A stretch of DNA of 64,000 bases from Ectorhizobium quercum (lineage in GTDB: Bacteria; Pseudomonadota; Alphaproteobacteria; Rhizobiales; Rhizobiaceae), in assembly GCF_026552795.1 (NCBI RefSeq), contig NZ_JANFPI010000006.1, positions 1-64,000 on the forward strand, read 5' to 3'. A program made the translations under genes and the position numbers. Below are positions 42,876-51,916 of the stretch, in pieces. Within the stretch, counting starts at the first letter, position 1; each line of letters opens with the position of its first letter. The notes under the pieces are model-generated. The model was not told the origin of the DNA. It made no database searches and saw only the letters and a list, made by a program, of their open reading frames with translations.

Positions 42876-44528
42876 TCAGCTCGCCGGCGGATAGAGCAGG
42901 TCGACGATGTAGGCGGCGTCGAAGCGGCTGTCGAGCATGCCGTAGGTGGAGCGCCAACCGCCGGCCAGACGGGTTTCGATGAAAGCGTCGGCAATGCGCC
43001 CCGCCCCCAGCCGGTAGAGTTCGGCGGCGGCGGCGGCCAGCGCGATCTGTTCGACGAGAAGGCGTGCCGCACCCTCGTCCCGCTCGCAGAGCGCCATCGC
43101 GGCGCGCAGGACGTCGACGGTCTTGCGTCCCGCAGCGCCGAGATCGCGCTCCAGACCGGCGAAAACCGTCTCGAACAGTTCCTTGCCGCGCCCGAGCACA
43201 CGCAGCACGTCGAGCGCCATGACGTTGCCGGAACCTTCCCAGATGGCGTTGACCGGTGCCTCACGGTAATGGCGGGCGATCGGGCGTTCCTCGATATAGC
43301 CGGAGCCGCCGATCACCTCCATCGCCTCGTAGATCAGCGCGGGGGCGATCTTGGTCGTCCAGTATTTGACGATCGGCGTCATCAGCCGCGCATAGGCGGC
43401 GTCCTCCGGGCTGATGCGCGCCTTGTCGAAGGCGCTGGCCAGACGGAACGACAGCACCGTGGCGGCGGCGACGTCGAGCGCCATGTCGGCCAGCACCCGG
43501 GTCATGATCGGCTGCGACACCAGCATCCGGCCGAACACGCTGCGGCCGCGCGCATGGTGGACGGCCTCGGCGAGCGAGGCCCGCATGATGCCGGCGGAGG
43601 CGAGCGAACAATCCAGCCGCGTCAGCGTCACCATGTCGAGGATGGTGGAGATGCCGCCATCGGGCTTGCCAAGCAGATAGCCGAAGGCATCGCTGAACTC
43701 GACTTCGGCGGACGCGTTCGAGCGATTGCCGAGCTTGTCCTTCAGGCGTTGCAGGTTGAGGCCGTTGGAAGAGCCGTCTTCCAGAAGGCGCGGCACGAGG
43801 AAGCAGCCCATGCCCTCGCGGGTCTTCGCCAGCATGACGAAGGCATCGCTCATCGGCGCGGACAGGAACCATTTGTGGCCGGACAGGCGATAGATGCCCT
43901 CGCCCACCCGTTCGGCGGCGGTGCGGTTGGCGCGCACGTCCGTTCCGCCCTGCTTTTCCGTCATGCCCATGCCGATGGTCACGGCACTCTTGGACTGGGC
44001 CGGGCGGTTGGAGGAATCGTATTTGCGCGCGAGGATACGCGGCGTCCATTCCTTCTGCACCGGGCCGGAGGCCATGATCGCCGCGACGGAGGCGCTGGTC
44101 ATGGTCAGCGGGCAGAGATGGCCGCATTCGAGCTGCGCGGTGAGATAGAAGCGGGCGGCGCGGCCGAGATGCTCGCGGCCGCGCGACTCGGTGCTGGATT
44201 CCCAGGCGGATGAATGCAGGCCGGACGCCATCGAACGGCGCATCAGCGCATGCCAGGCCGGATGGAACTCCACCTGGTCGATCCGCTCGCCGCGCGGGCC
44301 GTGCGTGCGCAGCTTCGGCACGCTTTCGTTGGCCATGCGCGCCAGTTCCTGCGCCTCGTGCGAGGTGACGTAGCGGCCGAGGGTGTCGAGTTCGTCGCGG
44401 ACGCTGCGGTTGAGGCTGCCGGTCAGGTCGACGATCAGCGGGTCGGAGCGGTAGGCATTGATGCCGGACCAGAGCGGGGGCTGGTTCAGATCGGCCAGTG
44501 TGTCTTCAGTCCGGGTCATATCGGTCAT
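42876..44528 (-). CDS. aidB: AidB-family acyl-CoA dehydrogenase-like protein
   Basis: A 550-residue flavoprotein of the acyl-CoA dehydrogenase fold with the AidB-type N-terminal extension. Features include GMGMTEKQGGTDVRANRTAA (flavin and substrate loop), GHKWFLSAPMSDAFVMLA and the ending helix bundle with EVIGGSGYIEERPIARHYRE and NAIWEGSGNVMALDVLRV. E. coli AidB protects DNA against some alkylating agents and is repressed by Ada; the function of others is less clear. The first ATG at 44528 gives MTDMTRTE. The gene is divergent from pyrB and stands alone. Confidence 0.9.
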   Translation of the reverse strand: MTDMTRTEDTLADLNQPPLWSGINAYRSDPLIVDLTGSLNRSVRDELDTLGRYVTSHEAQELARMANESVPKLRTHGPRGERIDQVEFHPAWHALMRRSMASGLHSSAWESSTESRGREHLGRAARFYLTAQLECGHLCPLTMTSASVAAIMASGPVQKEWTPRILARKYDSSNRPAQSKSAVTIGMGMTEKQGGTDVRANRTAAERVGEGIYRLSGHKWFLSAPMSDAFVMLAKTREGMGCFLVPRLLEDGSSNGLNLQRLKDKLGNRSNASAEVEFSDAFGYLLGKPDGGISTILDMVTLTRLDCSLASAGIMRASLAEAVHHARGRSVFGRMLVSQPIMTRVLADMALDVAAATVLSFRLASAFDKARISPEDAAYARLMTPIVKYWTTKIAPALIYEAMEVIGGSGYIEERPIARHYREAPVNAIWEGSGNVMALDVLRVLGRGKELFETVFAGLERDLGAAGRKTVDVLRAAMALCERDEGAARLLVEQIALAAAAAELYRLGAGRIADAFIETRLAGGWRSTYGMLDSRFDAAYIVDLLYPPAS

Positions 44529-44542
44529 TCCTGCGTCATAGA

Positions 44543-44647
44543 CGCATTTCCCTTTTTCTCAAGAATCGCGGAAATGCTCCATCTGTTCGTATCGGCGCAA
44601 TTCCGGACGCAAAACCGCGTTTCATACGTCTGCCGGAATGGCTTGAG
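44543..44647. repeat. RIME-like element between aidB and pyrB
   Basis: GCATTTCCCTTTTTCTCAAG is mirrored by the nearby AATCGCGGAAATGCTCC, followed by TTCCGGACGCAAAACCGCGT and TGCCGGAATGGCTTGAG, which match the RIME-like elements at 54260 and 62841. It occupies the divergent promoter region, so the pyrB and aidB promoters must lie at its edges. Confidence 0.65.
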
Positions 44648-44778
44648 CCCATCCAGAATGGCTTTAGCCCGTTTAGCATGAAAATGCAGGGGACCGGACA
44701 AAACTCTTAACAGCATATTACTTGCTCTTGCGCATACCACTCTTTATGAGAGGCCGTACCATTCAGGAGGGCCGCCAT

Positions 44779-45720
44779 ATGGTCTTTTTTCCCCATCGCC
44801 ATCTGCTTGGCATCAAGGGCCTCACGCAAGAGGACATCACCTTCCTTCTCGACAAGGCCGACGAGGCCGTCAAGATCAGCCGGCAGCGGGAGAAGAAGAC
44901 CTCCACGCTGCGGGGGCTGACCCAGATCAACCTCTTTTTCGAGGCCTCGACGCGCACCCAGTCGTCCTTCGAACTGGCGGGAAAACGCCTCGGCGCGGAC
45001 GTCATGAACATGTCCGTCGGCAATTCCTCGGTCAAGAAGGGCGAAACGCTGATCGACACGGCGATGACGCTGAACGCCATGCACCCCGACGTGCTGGTCG
45101 TGCGCCATTCCTCCGGCGGTGCCGCCGCCCTGCTGGCCCAGAAGGTGTCGTGCTCGGTGGTGAACGCCGGTGACGGCCAGCACGAGCACCCGACGCAGGC
45201 GCTGCTCGACGGGCTGACGATCCGCCGCGCGCTCGGCACGCTCTCCGGCATCACGGTCGCCATATGCGGCGACGTGCTGCATTCGCGCGTCGCCCGCTCC
45301 GACATCATCCTGCTCAACGCGATGGGCGCGCGGGTGCGGGTCGTCGCCCCGCCGACGCTCCTGCCCTCCGGCATCCGCGACATGAGCGTCGAAGTCTACC
45401 ATGACATGAAGGAGGGACTGAAAGACGCCGACGTGGTGATGATGCTGCGCCTGCAACGCGAGCGCATGTCCGGCTCCTTCGTGCCTTCGGTGCGCGAATA
45501 TTTCCACTATTACGGCCTCGACGCCGAAAAGCTGAAGGCCGCCAAGGACGGCGCGCTCGTCATGCACCCCGGGCCGATGAACCGCGGCGTCGAGATCGCC
45601 TCGGAAATCGCCGACGGCCCGCAGAGCGTCATCGAGCGGCAGGTGGAAATGGGCGTGGCCGTGCGCATGGCGGTCATGGAAGCCCTGCTCGTCTCGCAGA
45701 ACAACGGAGAACGGGCATGA
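44779..45720 (+). CDS. pyrB: Aspartate carbamoyltransferase catalytic chain
   Basis: A 313-residue ATCase that joins carbamoyl phosphate and aspartate in pyrimidine synthesis. The carbamoyl-phosphate loop is [20 protein letters not shown], followed by [34 protein letters not shown] and the C-terminal [13 protein letters not shown]. The ATG at 44779 has CAGGAGG eight bases before it. Its stop overlaps the downstream pyrC-like gene (ATGA). No pyrI is present, so the enzyme is of the class that uses a dihydroorotase-like partner. Confidence 0.95.
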   Translation: MVFFPHRHLLGIKGLTQEDITFLLDKADEAVKISRQREKKTSTLRGLTQINLFFEASTRTQSSFELAGKRLGADVMNMSVGNSSVKKGETLIDTAMTLNAMHPDVLVVRHSSGGAAALLAQKVSCSVVNAGDGQHEHPTQALLDGLTIRRALGTLSGITVAICGDVLHSRVARSDIILLNAMGARVRVVAPPTLLPSGIRDMSVEVYHDMKEGLKDADVVMMLRLQRERMSGSFVPSVREYFHYYGLDAEKLKAAKDGALVMHPGPMNRGVEIASEIADGPQSVIERQVEMGVAVRMAVMEALLVSQNNGERA

Positions 45721-47003
45721 GCGGCACCACCATTCTCAAGAATGTCAGGATCATCGATCCCTCCCGCAACCTCGATGAAACGGGCTCCATCGTCATCAGG
45801 GACGGCGTGATCGCCGAGGCGGGCGCTTCCGCGCTGAACCAGGGCGCTCCGGAAGGCGCGACGGTGAAGGACTGCAAGGGCCTCGTCGCCGTTCCCGGCC
45901 TCGTGGACGCGCGCGTCCATGTCGGTGAGCCCGGCGCCGAGCATCGCGAGACCATCGCCTCGGCCGCCCGCGCGGCGGCGGCCGGCGGCGTCACCTCCTT
46001 CATCATGATGCCCGACACCGATCCGGTGATCGACGACATCGCACTCGTCGAATTCGTGCGCAAGACAGCCCGCGACCAGGCCATCGTCAACGTTCACCCG
46101 GCCGCCGCGCTGACCAAGGGGCTGGCCGGGGTCGAGATGACCGAGATCGGCCTGCTGTCCGAAGCGGGAGCCGTCGCCTTCGACAACGGCCGCAAGCCGC
46201 TTTCCGATTCGCTCGTGCTGCGCCGCGTGATGAGCTATGCGCGCGAACTCGGCGCCGTCATCTCGCTCAGCCCCCGCGACAAGTATCTCGGCAACGGCGC
46301 GATGAACGAGGGGCTGCTGGCAAGCTGGCTCGGCCTGTCCGGCATTCCGAAGGAAGCGGAGATCATTCCGCTGGAGCGTGACCTGCGGATCGCGGCCCTG
46401 ACGGGCGGCACCTATCACGCCGCGCTCATCTCCGTTCCGGAATCGGCCGAGGCGGTCAAGACGGCGCGCGAGCGGGGCGCGAAAGTGACCTCGGCGGTTT
46501 CGATCAACAACCTGACGCTCAACGAGAACGACATCGGCGAATACCGCACCTTCTTCAAACTTGCGCCGCCGCTGCGCACCGAAGACGACCGGTTCGCGAT
46601 GGTCGAGGCGTTGAACAGGGGCGAGATCGACATCATCGTTTCCGCGCACGATCCGCAGGACGTCGACACCAAGCGCCTGCCCTTCCCCGAGGCCGAGGAA
46701 GGCGCCATCGGGCTGGAAACCCTGCTTTCGGCGGCGCTGCGCCTGCACCATGCCGGCCATGTCTCTCTGATGCGCCTCATCGATGCCATGTCCACCCGCC
46801 CCGCGCAGATCTTCGGCCTCGACGCCGGCACCCTGAAGCCGGGCGCCAAGGCGGACGTCACCCTGATCGATATCGACGAACCGTGGCTCGTCGCGCGCGA
46901 CGAACTGACCTCGCGCTCCAAGAACACGCCGTTCGAGGATGCGCGCTTCAGCGGCCGGGCCGTGGCGACCTATGTCGCCGGCAAGCCGGTCTTCACGCTC
47001 TGA
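45717..47003 (+). CDS. pyrC: Dihydroorotase-like protein (PyrC-type) lacking the metal-binding residues
   Basis: A 428-residue protein of the type I dihydroorotase fold, four-base overlap with pyrB. In active enzymes the metal site starts with His-x-His; here residues 66-68 are Arg-Val-His in [13 protein letters not shown]. Other ligand regions are also changed: [11 protein letters not shown] replaces a His-Cys-Glu motif, [11 protein letters not shown] lacks the second His of LHIxHVS, and VSAHDPQD replaces TDHAPH. It is therefore more like PyrC' of Pseudomonas, an inactive dihydroorotase needed to assemble ATCase, than an active enzyme. An active dihydroorotase should be encoded elsewhere in the genome. 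Confidence 0.85.
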   Translation: MSGTTILKNVRIIDPSRNLDETGSIVIRDGVIAEAGASALNQGAPEGATVKDCKGLVAVPGLVDARVHVGEPGAEHRETIASAARAAAAGGVTSFIMMPDTDPVIDDIALVEFVRKTARDQAIVNVHPAAALTKGLAGVEMTEIGLLSEAGAVAFDNGRKPLSDSLVLRRVMSYARELGAVISLSPRDKYLGNGAMNEGLLASWLGLSGIPKEAEIIPLERDLRIAALTGGTYHAALISVPESAEAVKTARERGAKVTSAVSINNLTLNENDIGEYRTFFKLAPPLRTEDDRFAMVEALNRGEIDIIVSAHDPQDVDTKRLPFPEAEEGAIGLETLLSAALRLHHAGHVSLMRLIDAMSTRPAQIFGLDAGTLKPGAKADVTLIDIDEPWLVARDELTSRSKNTPFEDARFSGRAVATYVAGKPVFTL

Positions 47004-47019
47004 ACAAGGGAGACAGGAC

Positions 47020-47637
47020 GTGGCCCTCTTCGACGCATCGACCCTATCGGCGGGAACCGCAGCACTCGCCGCGATTCTCGGCTATCTGCTCGGCACGATC
47101 CCCTTCGGCCTGCTGCTGACGCGCGCCGCCGGACTCGGCGACGTGCGGAAAATCGGCTCGGGCAATATCGGTGCCACCAACGTCCTGAGGACGGGCAACC
47201 GGAAGCTCGCCGCCGCGACGCTTCTTCTCGATGCGCTGAAGGCGACCGCGGCGGTCGCCGCCGCCCGCTACGCGTGGGGCTTCGAGGCCGGGCTGGTCGC
47301 CGGCTTCTTCGCCTTTCTCGGTCACCTGTTCCCGGTCTGGCTGCGCTTCAGGGGCGGCAAGGGCGTGGCGACCTATATCGGCGTGCTGCTCGGCGTCCAG
47401 CCGTGGACCGTGCTCGTCTTCGCCGCCGTCTGGCTCGGCTGCGCCAGGCTGACGAAATACTCGTCGCTATCCGCACTGGTTGCGACGCTTGTCATTCCGG
47501 TTGTGTTGTGGATACTGGGCGAGCATTCCTTCGCCCTGACGATGGCCCTGATGACCGCCATTTCCTGGGTGAAGCACAAGGACAACATCAAGCGCCTTTT
47601 GGCGGGCACCGAGAGCAAGATCGGTCAGAAGGGATGA
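47020..47637 (+). CDS. plsY: Acyl-phosphate:glycerol-3-phosphate acyltransferase
   Basis: A 205-residue inner-membrane enzyme that uses acyl-phosphate to make lysophosphatidic acid, the first step of phospholipid synthesis with PlsX. The signature [17 protein letters not shown] (first cytoplasmic loop) and the motif [17 protein letters not shown] are intact, amid about five hydrophobic segments. The GTG start at 47020 was chosen because an AGGGAGA ribosome site stands five to eleven bases upstream and homologues begin here; ATGs further upstream lie inside pyrC. dprA follows with one base between. Confidence 0.95.
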   Translation: MALFDASTLSAGTAALAAILGYLLGTIPFGLLLTRAAGLGDVRKIGSGNIGATNVLRTGNRKLAAATLLLDALKATAAVAAARYAWGFEAGLVAGFFAFLGHLFPVWLRFRGGKGVATYIGVLLGVQPWTVLVFAAVWLGCARLTKYSSLSALVATLVIPVVLWILGEHSFALTMALMTAISWVKHKDNIKRLLAGTESKIGQKG

Positions 47638-47638
47638 G

Positions 47639-48790
47639 ATGGACGGCTTCGGCGCCGAGCGCAAGGGCATAGCGCTGACAGACCGACAGAAGATCGCCTG
47701 GCTCCGGCTCATCCGCTCCGACAACGTAGGCCCCGTCACCTTCCGCGATCTCATCAATCATTTCGGCTCGGCGGAAACCGCCCTCGGCATGCTGCCGGAA
47801 TTGTCCCGCCGGGGCGGCTCGTCCCGCCATATTCGCGTCGCCAGCCGCGAGGAAGCCGAGCGGGAGATCGACGTCGCGCACCGTTTCGGCGCCCGCTTCG
47901 TCGGCATCGGCGAACCCGACTATCCCTCCGCCCTGCGGCAGATCGACGCCGCCCCGCCGTTGCTGGCCGTTCGGGGCGATGCGGCGGCCGCCGCGCCGCC
48001 GGCCATCAGCATCGTCGGCTCGCGCAACGCCTCGATCAACGGGGTCAAGTTCGCCGCGATGCTGGCGCGCGACTGCGGCCGGGCCGGCTACGGCATCGTG
48101 TCCGGGCTTGCCCGCGGCATCGATGCGAGCGCCCATCGCGCCAGCCTGCAAACCGGCACCATCGCGGCGCTGGCGGGCGGGCTCGACCGCCCCTATCCGC
48201 CGGAAAACCTGGGATTGCTCGACGAGATCTGGAACGGCAACGGCCTCGCCGTCTCGGAAATGCCGTTCGGCTGGGAGCCGCGCGCCCGGGACTTTCCCCG
48301 CCGCAACCGGCTGATCGCCGGCATTGCGCTCGGCGTCGTCATCGTGGAGGCCGCAAAACGCTCCGGCTCGCTGATCACGGCGCGGCTCGCGGGCGATTTC
48401 GGGCGGCTGGTCTTTGCGGTTCCCGGCTCACCGCTCGATATGCGCTGCCAGGGAACGAACGGCCTGATCAAAGACGGCGCCATCCTGACGACGGAACCGG
48501 CCGACATTCTCGACGCCCTGGCACCGCTCACCCGCCGCGATCTGTTTTCCCATTCGAAGGTCGAGGAACCGGGGCAGGAAACCGCCGCGCCGGCCGGAAC
48601 GCCGCCCGATGACAGCGATCGCGCGCGGGTGTCGGAGGCGCTCGGGGCATCCCCCGTCGAAACGGACGACATCATCCGCCATACCGGATTGCCCGCCGCA
48701 TCGGTCTATCTGATCCTGCTCGAACTCGATCTGGCCGGGCGCCTACAAAGACATGCCGGGGGTCTTGTCTCGCTCACCTTTGCCGGGTGA
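47639..48790 (+). CDS. dprA: DNA-processing protein DprA
   Basis: A 383-residue ssDNA-binding Rossmann-fold protein that loads RecA on incoming DNA during transformation; it is also widespread in non-competent bacteria. Core motifs are ISIVGSRNASINGVKFAAML, GYGIVSGLARGIDASAHRAS and GLDRPYPPENLGLLDEI, then PRRNRLIAGIALGVVIVEAA. A C-terminal winged-helix (DprA_WH, about residues 315-375) follows. It starts two bases after the plsY stop. Its last 48 bases overlap an opposite-strand small gene. Confidence 0.95.
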   Translation: MDGFGAERKGIALTDRQKIAWLRLIRSDNVGPVTFRDLINHFGSAETALGMLPELSRRGGSSRHIRVASREEAEREIDVAHRFGARFVGIGEPDYPSALRQIDAAPPLLAVRGDAAAAAPPAISIVGSRNASINGVKFAAMLARDCGRAGYGIVSGLARGIDASAHRASLQTGTIAALAGGLDRPYPPENLGLLDEIWNGNGLAVSEMPFGWEPRARDFPRRNRLIAGIALGVVIVEAAKRSGSLITARLAGDFGRLVFAVPGSPLDMRCQGTNGLIKDGAILTTEPADILDALAPLTRRDLFSHSKVEEPGQETAAPAGTPPDDSDRARVSEALGASPVETDDIIRHTGLPAASVYLILLELDLAGRLQRHAGGLVSLTFAG

Positions 48791-48976
48791 GAGCGCACGC
48801 CTGCCCGTCTGGATGTCCCCTGCTTCCACATAGGCCATTTCTATGAGGTAGCACAGCATGTCGGCCCCTTCACCGCGGGCAACCTGACGCAACTCACCAA
48901 GCATCTGGCGGATATAGGCGATGTTTTCTCGCGACAATTTCGTACCTTTTTCGGCGTCCGTCTTCTTCGAGACCAT
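48743..48976 (-). CDS. Small hypothetical protein
   Basis: A 77-residue charged protein of unknown function: MVSKKTDAEKGTKLSRENIA, then YIRQMLGELRQVARGEGADM and CYLIEMAYVEAGDIQTG. It is helical without membrane segments; similar small proteins with a ML-ELRQ-ARGEGADMLCYLIE pattern are common in rhizobia. It overlaps dprA's 3' end by 48 bases on the other strand. I assign no function. Confidence 0.65.
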   Translation of the reverse strand: MVSKKTDAEKGTKLSRENIAYIRQMLGELRQVARGEGADMLCYLIEMAYVEAGDIQTGRRALSPGKGERDKTPGMSL

Positions 48977-49240
48977 GTTTTTTCCCGCCTGCTGCTTGTG
49001 GGCGGAGTCATTCGCCGCCCGCCTTATTCGACATGAGGAAGCATAACGAAAACACCGCTAATTGCAATGCAATTCCCTTCACTTTTTGGTTGTGCTTCTC
49101 CTACGCATAATGTGAAATTTGTGGAAAAGACTTGACCGCACGCCAATCCCTGTCCATTTCGGAGGACTGTCACGACCGCAACCGCGTGGCCCAAGCCGGG
49201 CGCACCGGCCCCTTCCGGTTCCGTAACCAGAGAAACGAAT
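48977..49240. promoter_or_regulatory. topA upstream region
   Basis: A 264-bp divergent intergenic region between the small hypothetical gene and topA. It is locally AT-rich around 49035-49125 (for example TTGCAATGCAATTCCC and CACTTTTTGG). It should contain the topA promoter; no operator, riboswitch or RNA gene is recognisable. Confidence 0.35.
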
Positions 49241-51916
49241 ATGAATGTCGTAGTGGTAGAATCGCCCGCCAAGGCCAAGACAATCAACAAGTATCTTGGC
49301 CCGGGTTACAAGGTTTTGGCGTCCTTCGGCCACGTTCGCGACCTTCCCGCAAAAGACGGCTCCGTTCTTCCGGATCAGGATTTCGAGATGATCTGGGAGG
49401 TCGACAGCGCCTCGCAGAAGCGAATCAAGGACATTGCCGACGCCGTGAAGGCCTCCGACGGCCTCATTCTCGCAACCGACCCGGATCGCGAGGGAGAAGC
49501 GATCTCATGGCATGTGCTCGATCTTCTGAAGAAGCGTCGCGTGCTGGGCGACAAACCGGTGAAGCGCGTCGTCTTCAACGCCATCACCAAGAAGGCGGTT
49601 CTTGATGCGATGGCGCATCCGCGCGACATCGACGTGCCGCTGGTGGATGCCTATCTCGCCCGCCGCGCCCTCGATTATCTCGTCGGCTTCAACCTCTCGC
49701 CGGTTCTGTGGCGCAAGCTGCCGGGCGCGCGGTCGGCCGGTCGCGTGCAGTCGGTGGCGCTGCGCCTCGTCTGCGACCGCGAAGCCGAGATCGAGCGTTT
49801 CGTCACGGAGGAATACTGGTCGATTTCCGCCCTGCTCTCGACGCCGCGCAACGACGAATTCGAGGCCCGCCTCGTCTCCGCGGGCGGCAAGAGGCTTCAG
49901 CGCAACTCGATCGCCAACGGCGAGGAGGCCGGCCGTCTCAAGGCGCTTCTCGAAGGCGCGAGCTACACGGTGGAATCCGTCGAGGCCAAGCCGGTCAAGC
50001 GCAATCCCGCACCGCCCTTCACCACCTCGACGCTCCAGCAGGCCGCGTCCTCACGGCTGGGCTTCTCCGCATCCCGTACCATGCAGATCGCCCAGAAGCT
50101 TTACGAAGGCTTCGACATCGGCGGCGAAACGGTCGGCCTCATCACTTATATGCGTACCGACGGTGTGCAGATGGCGGCGGAAGCGATCGACGCCGCACGG
50201 AGCGCCATTGCCAGTCAGTTCGGAGACCGCTACCGGCCGGAAAAGCCGCGCTTCTACTCGACCAAGGCGAAGAACGCCCAGGAAGCGCACGAAGCCATCC
50301 GCCCCACCGATTTCAACCGTTCTCCGGACAAGGTGAAGCGTTTCCTCGATTCCGACCAGTTCCGTCTTTATGACCTGATCTGGAAGCGCGGCATCGCCAG
50401 CCAGATGGCCTCGGCCGAGATCGAGCGCACCACCGTCGAGATCCTGGCCGAGAACAAGGGCGAGAAGGCCGGCCTTCGCGCCGTCGGCTCCGTCATCCGT
50501 TTCGACGGCTTCATCGCCGCCTATACCGATGCCAAGGAAGACGGCGAACAGGCCGACGACGGCGAGGACGGAGCCCGCCTGCCGGAAATCAACCGGGCCG
50601 AAGCGCTCGCTCGGCGCAAGATCAACGCACAGCAGCATTTCACCGAACCGCCGCCGCGCTATTCGGAAGCCACGCTGATCAAGAAGATGGAAGAACTGGG
50701 CATCGGCCGCCCGTCGACCTATGCGGCGACGCTCGCCACACTGCGCGACCGCGACTACATCACCATCGACAAGCGCAAGCTGATCCCGCAGGCCAAGGGC
50801 CGGCTGGTGACGGCGTTCCTCGAAAACTTCTTCACGAAGTATGTGGAATACGACTTCACCGCGGATCTCGAAGAAAAACTCGACAGGATTTCCGCCGGCG
50901 AACTCGACTGGCGGCAGGTGCTGCGCGAATTCTGGCAGAACTTCTTCCAGCAGATCGAGGACACCAAGGAACTGCGCGTCACCAACGTGCTCGACGCGCT
51001 GAACGAGGCGCTCGCCCCCCTCGTCTTCCCCAAGCGCGAGGACGGCTCCGACCCGCGCATCTGTCAGGCCTGCGGCACCGGCCACCTGTCGCTGAAACTC
51101 GGCAAGTACGGCGCCTTCATCGGCTGTTCCAATTACCCGGAATGCAATTTCACCCGCCAGCTTTCCAACGAGGGCGGCGCGGATGCCGAGGCGCTCGGCA
51201 ACGAGCCGAAGGCGCTTGGCACCGACCCGATCACCGGCGAGGAGATCACGCTGCGCGCCGGCCGCTTCGGGCCCTACGTGCAGCGCGGCGACGGCAAGGA
51301 AGCCAAGCGCGCCTCGCTGCCGCGCGGCTGGAAGGTCGAGGATATCGACTACGAGAAGGCGATGGCGCTGATCTCGCTCCCCCGCGACATCGGCCAGCAT
51401 CCCGAAAGCGGCAAGATGATTTCCGCCGGCATCGGGCGCTACGGGCCGTTCGTGCTGCATGACGGCACCTATGCCAATCTGGAATCCGTCGAGGACGTCT
51501 TCACGATCGGCCTCAACCGCGCCGTCACCGTTCTTGCCGAAAAGCAGTCGAAGGGACCGGGCGGACGTGGGCGGACGGCCGCTGCCGCCCTCAAGGAACT
51601 CGGAGAGCATCCGGGCGGCGGCGCGATCACCGTCCGCGACGGGCGTTACGGCCCCTACGTCAACTGGGGCAAGGTGAACGCCACCCTGCCGCGCGGCAAG
51701 GACCCGCAATCGGTCACGGTCGAGGAGGCGCTTGCCCTGATCGCCGAAAAGAGCGGCAAGTCCGGCGCCGCGGCCAGGAAGGCGCCGGCGAAGAAGGCGG
51801 CGTCCAAGGCGGCCGAAAGCGACGGCGAAACCAAGAAGGCCGCCAAGCCGAAGGCTGCCGCCAAACCGAAAGCCAAGGCGAAAGGCGCGGCGGCAAAGAA
51901 GAAGACAGCATCGTGA
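49241..51916 (+). CDS. topA: DNA topoisomerase I
   Basis: An 891-residue type IA topoisomerase that relaxes negative supercoils. The TOPRIM domain starts MNVVVVESPAKAKTINKYLG, with the acidic DPDREGEAISWHVL. The catalytic tyrosine lies in VGLITYMRTDGVQ (about residue 304). One four-cysteine zinc ribbon is seen at CQACGTG and CSNYPEC (about residues 608-632), followed by several degenerate repeats of the GRFGPYVQRGDG / GRYGPFVLHDG / GRYGPYVNWG type. The last 50 residues are a Lys/Ala tail (KAAAKPKAKAKGAAAKKKTA) for DNA binding. It overlaps rnr (ATGA-type). Confidence 0.97.
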   Translation: MNVVVVESPAKAKTINKYLGPGYKVLASFGHVRDLPAKDGSVLPDQDFEMIWEVDSASQKRIKDIADAVKASDGLILATDPDREGEAISWHVLDLLKKRRVLGDKPVKRVVFNAITKKAVLDAMAHPRDIDVPLVDAYLARRALDYLVGFNLSPVLWRKLPGARSAGRVQSVALRLVCDREAEIERFVTEEYWSISALLSTPRNDEFEARLVSAGGKRLQRNSIANGEEAGRLKALLEGASYTVESVEAKPVKRNPAPPFTTSTLQQAASSRLGFSASRTMQIAQKLYEGFDIGGETVGLITYMRTDGVQMAAEAIDAARSAIASQFGDRYRPEKPRFYSTKAKNAQEAHEAIRPTDFNRSPDKVKRFLDSDQFRLYDLIWKRGIASQMASAEIERTTVEILAENKGEKAGLRAVGSVIRFDGFIAAYTDAKEDGEQADDGEDGARLPEINRAEALARRKINAQQHFTEPPPRYSEATLIKKMEELGIGRPSTYAATLATLRDRDYITIDKRKLIPQAKGRLVTAFLENFFTKYVEYDFTADLEEKLDRISAGELDWRQVLREFWQNFFQQIEDTKELRVTNVLDALNEALAPLVFPKREDGSDPRICQACGTGHLSLKLGKYGAFIGCSNYPECNFTRQLSNEGGADAEALGNEPKALGTDPITGEEITLRAGRFGPYVQRGDGKEAKRASLPRGWKVEDIDYEKAMALISLPRDIGQHPESGKMISAGIGRYGPFVLHDGTYANLESVEDVFTIGLNRAVTVLAEKQSKGPGGRGRTAAAALKELGEHPGGGAITVRDGRYGPYVNWGKVNATLPRGKDPQSVTVEEALALIAEKSGKSGAAARKAPAKKAASKAAESDGETKKAAKPKAAAKPKAKAKGAAAKKKTAS

